Part shown: one piece after another, positions 62,653-64,000 of the stretch
Position numbering within the stretch: the first letter of the stretch is position 1
Layout of the letters: the number at the start of each line of letters is the position of its first letter
Source: Pedobacter sp. KBS0701
GTDB lineage: Bacteria; Bacteroidota; Bacteroidia; Sphingobacteriales; Sphingobacteriaceae
DNA: 64,000 nucleotides
Assembly: GCF_005938645.2 (NCBI RefSeq)
Contig: NZ_CP042171.1
Location: 5,456,001-5,520,000, forward strand
Direction: 5' to 3'
Notes under the pieces: generated by a model
Told to the model about the DNA's origin: nothing
What the model saw: only the letters and a program-made list of their open reading frames with translations
The model's database searches: none
Program-made: the position numbers and the translations under genes

Positions 62653-63711
62653 ATGGATAACAAAAAGCTACTGGCAGATTTACTTGCGCAACCTGGAAAG
62701 GTTAGGCCAGAGCATGCATCCATGTTGCAGGAAATGGCGCAGCAATTTCCTTATGCTCAGCCCATTCATTTACTTTTGGCCAAAGCCAATGCTTCATTTA
62801 TTCCAAAAGCGGCATTATATGGTCAGGGGCATGTATTGTTCCATGTGCTAAATATGGTTGCCGTCCAGGATGACCAGCAGGAAAAGGATCCTGAAATTAA
62901 TGTAGTCGTTACAACGCATGCGCAGGACGAGCCTGAAGTTTTTGAAGAAATAAGTGAACTTACAGATGATATCCCTTCATCTACAAATCAGGCTGTAAAT
63001 GTAGAAACGCCAAACCACCTGCCAGGTATTGATAGCCATTTAATGGACTTGCCTGCAGATGATGATTCTTTTAATGAAAGTGTAGCTGCTACCGATTTCT
63101 TTGCCTTTGAACAGAAATTAAGTACCGATGTGGTTACAACCGCACCAGAAATTGAAACTGTTGTTCCTGACGAGCCTGAAAGAAATTTTGTTTCACAATA
63201 CAACGACGATAAGCTTCCGTACACGTTTTTATGGTGGTTAGCTAAAACCCGTAAAGAACACGAACAAATTTTTCAGCCTTATGCTCACCCTAACGCTGGT
63301 AAGGTAAAATCACAGCCGCAAAATAATCAACTGCAGGAAAGAGCTGAATTTCAGCAGCAGTATGTGGAGCATATCTTCCATATTCAAACTCCTTTCGAGG
63401 TAGCCGATCATTTAGCAGAATATCCTTCTGCCGAAATTAAAGATGCAAAGGGCGCCCAAATCATTGAGAAATTCTTAAAGGAAGATCCAACGATCAAGCC
63501 CCCTAAGCCAGAACAGATTGATAATGAAAATAAGGCAAAGAAAAGTGCAGAAGACAATTACGACCTTGTTTCGGAGACTTTAGCTAAAATTTATATCGAG
63601 CAAATGCTTTATCACAAAGCCATAGATACTTATAAAAAATTAAGTTTGAAATATCCGGAAAAAAGCCGTTACTTTGCCGACCTTATCCAATCTATAGAAA
63701 AGAAATTTTAA
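62653..63711 (+). CDS. TPR-like cytoplasmic protein of unknown function
   Basis: 352 residues without signal or membrane segment. The N-terminal 80 residues are helical (LLAKANASFIPKAALYG); the middle (about 85-180) is acidic and probably disordered; the C-terminus has one tetratricopeptide-like repeat (ETLAKIYIEQMLYHKAIDTYKKLSLKYP). I know of similar proteins between lptE and secG in this group, but not their function. Confidence 0.75.
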   Translation: MDNKKLLADLLAQPGKVRPEHASMLQEMAQQFPYAQPIHLLLAKANASFIPKAALYGQGHVLFHVLNMVAVQDDQQEKDPEINVVVTTHAQDEPEVFEEISELTDDIPSSTNQAVNVETPNHLPGIDSHLMDLPADDDSFNESVAATDFFAFEQKLSTDVVTTAPEIETVVPDEPERNFVSQYNDDKLPYTFLWWLAKTRKEHEQIFQPYAHPNAGKVKSQPQNNQLQERAEFQQQYVEHIFHIQTPFEVADHLAEYPSAEIKDAKGAQIIEKFLKEDPTIKPPKPEQIDNENKAKKSAEDNYDLVSETLAKIYIEQMLYHKAIDTYKKLSLKYPEKSRYFADLIQSIEKKF

Positions 63712-63725
63712 AATATAATATTACC

Positions 63726-64000
63726 ATGGTAACCTTTTTAATCATTTTATTAATTATTGCGTGTGTAGCCTTAGGCTTATTTGTTTTAATACAAAATCCT
63801 AAAGGCGGAGGTTTAGCTACAGGCGGTGGCGGCAGTAACATGTTTGGTGTACAACGTACTGGCGATGTTTTAGAAAAAGGATCGTGGGTATTGTTAACGC
63901 TAATAGTGGTACTAACCCTTGCCGTTACTACAATTGCTAAAACCAGTGGCGGTAGTGCGGCAGTTGGGAACTCTGCTATTCAGGAGCGTTTAGATAAAAC
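63726..64000 (+). CDS. secG: Preprotein translocase subunit SecG, truncated by the window end
   Basis: Ninety-one codons are visible. Two membrane helices (about residues 3-22 and 53-75) flank the conserved LIQNPKGGGLATGGGGSNMFGVQRT, the SecG signature. Part of the SecYEG channel in the inner membrane. The ATG follows the TPR-like gene stop by 14 bases. The C-terminus lies outside the window. Confidence 0.93.
   Translation, partial: MVTFLIILLIIACVALGLFVLIQNPKGGGLATGGGGSNMFGVQRTGDVLEKGSWVLLTLIVVLTLAVTTIAKTSGGSAAVGNSAIQERLDK

Noticed and set aside
1..64000. tRNA, rRNA, tmRNA or SRP RNA genes
   Set aside because: I read the gaps for T-loop (GGTTCRANNCC), CCA ends and known cores and saw none; a tRNAscan or Rfam run would be decisive.

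Overview
The window reads as a chromosomal segment of a Bacteroidota bacterium of the Sphingobacteriaceae, most likely Pedobacter or a close relative. The evidence is seen directly: -33 TTTG / -7 TAnnTTTG promoters, an LpxC-FabZ fusion, a PorX-type response regulator with a PglZ domain, HYC_CC_PP and DUF3347 metal-handling proteins, YfiT/DinB proteins, an HMA-AraC regulator, and intergenic palindromes typical of the phylum. The genus is an inference from gene content. No rRNA, tRNA, phage, integrase, transposase gene or CRISPR array was seen.

Layout. 0-3 kb: start of a FAD-dependent oxidoreductase, an aldehyde dehydrogenase, a YfiT/DinB protein and a DUF6265 protein. 2.9-8.6 kb (minus strand): an HMA-MauE membrane protein, a DOPA-type extradiol dioxygenase and a YceI protein, then a tight five-gene metal (probably copper) cluster: HYC_CC_PP protein, exported HMA protein, beta-barrel-like protein, DUF3347 protein and an HMA-AraC regulator. 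8.7-12.6 kb: cyclophilin, exonuclease III, and histidine degradation genes hutI-hutG. 12.9-21.4 kb (minus): 5-formyl-THF cyclo-ligase with a 52-residue protein, two tandem EF-P genes (one lacks the tip lysine), a putative small RNA, an ABC ATPase, a GNAT protein, and the lipid A genes lpxD-lpxC/fabZ-lpxA below an HD-domain protein. 21.5-35.7 kb: porX, tsaE, alanine dehydrogenase, D-Ala-D-Ala dipeptidase, histidine phosphatase, a BioF-like PLP enzyme with a PBP4-type carboxypeptidase, an aspartyl protease, a metzincin protease, a frameshifted phosphodiester glycosidase, a lipoprotein, a cold shock protein and a small hydrolase. 35.8-36.9 kb: ECF sigma factor and its probable membrane anti-sigma factor. 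37.0-38.2 kb: a tandem array of a ~297-bp element. 38.3-45.8 kb: SugE-type SMR transporter, Crp/Fnr regulator, serine hydrolase, thioesterase, DinB protein, histidine kinase, gltX, YpfJ-type metallopeptidase. 45.9-52.8 kb: a six-gene signalling operon (REC-kinase, a 1194-residue CHASE3/GAF hybrid kinase with three receivers, receiver, CheR, CheB, receiver) without chemoreceptor, CheA or CheW. 53-58.3 kb (minus): DUF3137, LemA and two AsmA-like paralogues. 58.4-59.1 kb: a second array of the ~300-bp element in the opposite orientation. 59.3-64 kb: miaB, a sigma-54 activator, lptE, a TPR-like protein and the start of secG.

The most unusual content is non-coding. (1) A modular ~300-bp element lies in two tandem arrays, and one of its modules lies alone near 13.7 kb; its hairpins keep pairing although the paired bases differ between loci. 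(2) Degenerate 7-nt repeats fill several gaps, and one lies in frame inside hutI. (3) At least eight REP-like palindromes and four nested palindromes sit between genes. The other points worth a check are the EF-P pair, the HMA-AraC metal operon, the CheR/CheB kinase operon, a promoter-to-terminator small RNA candidate, and -7 boxes 3-5 nt from start codons, which suggest leaderless mRNAs. All family assignments come from reading motifs; no database search was run.
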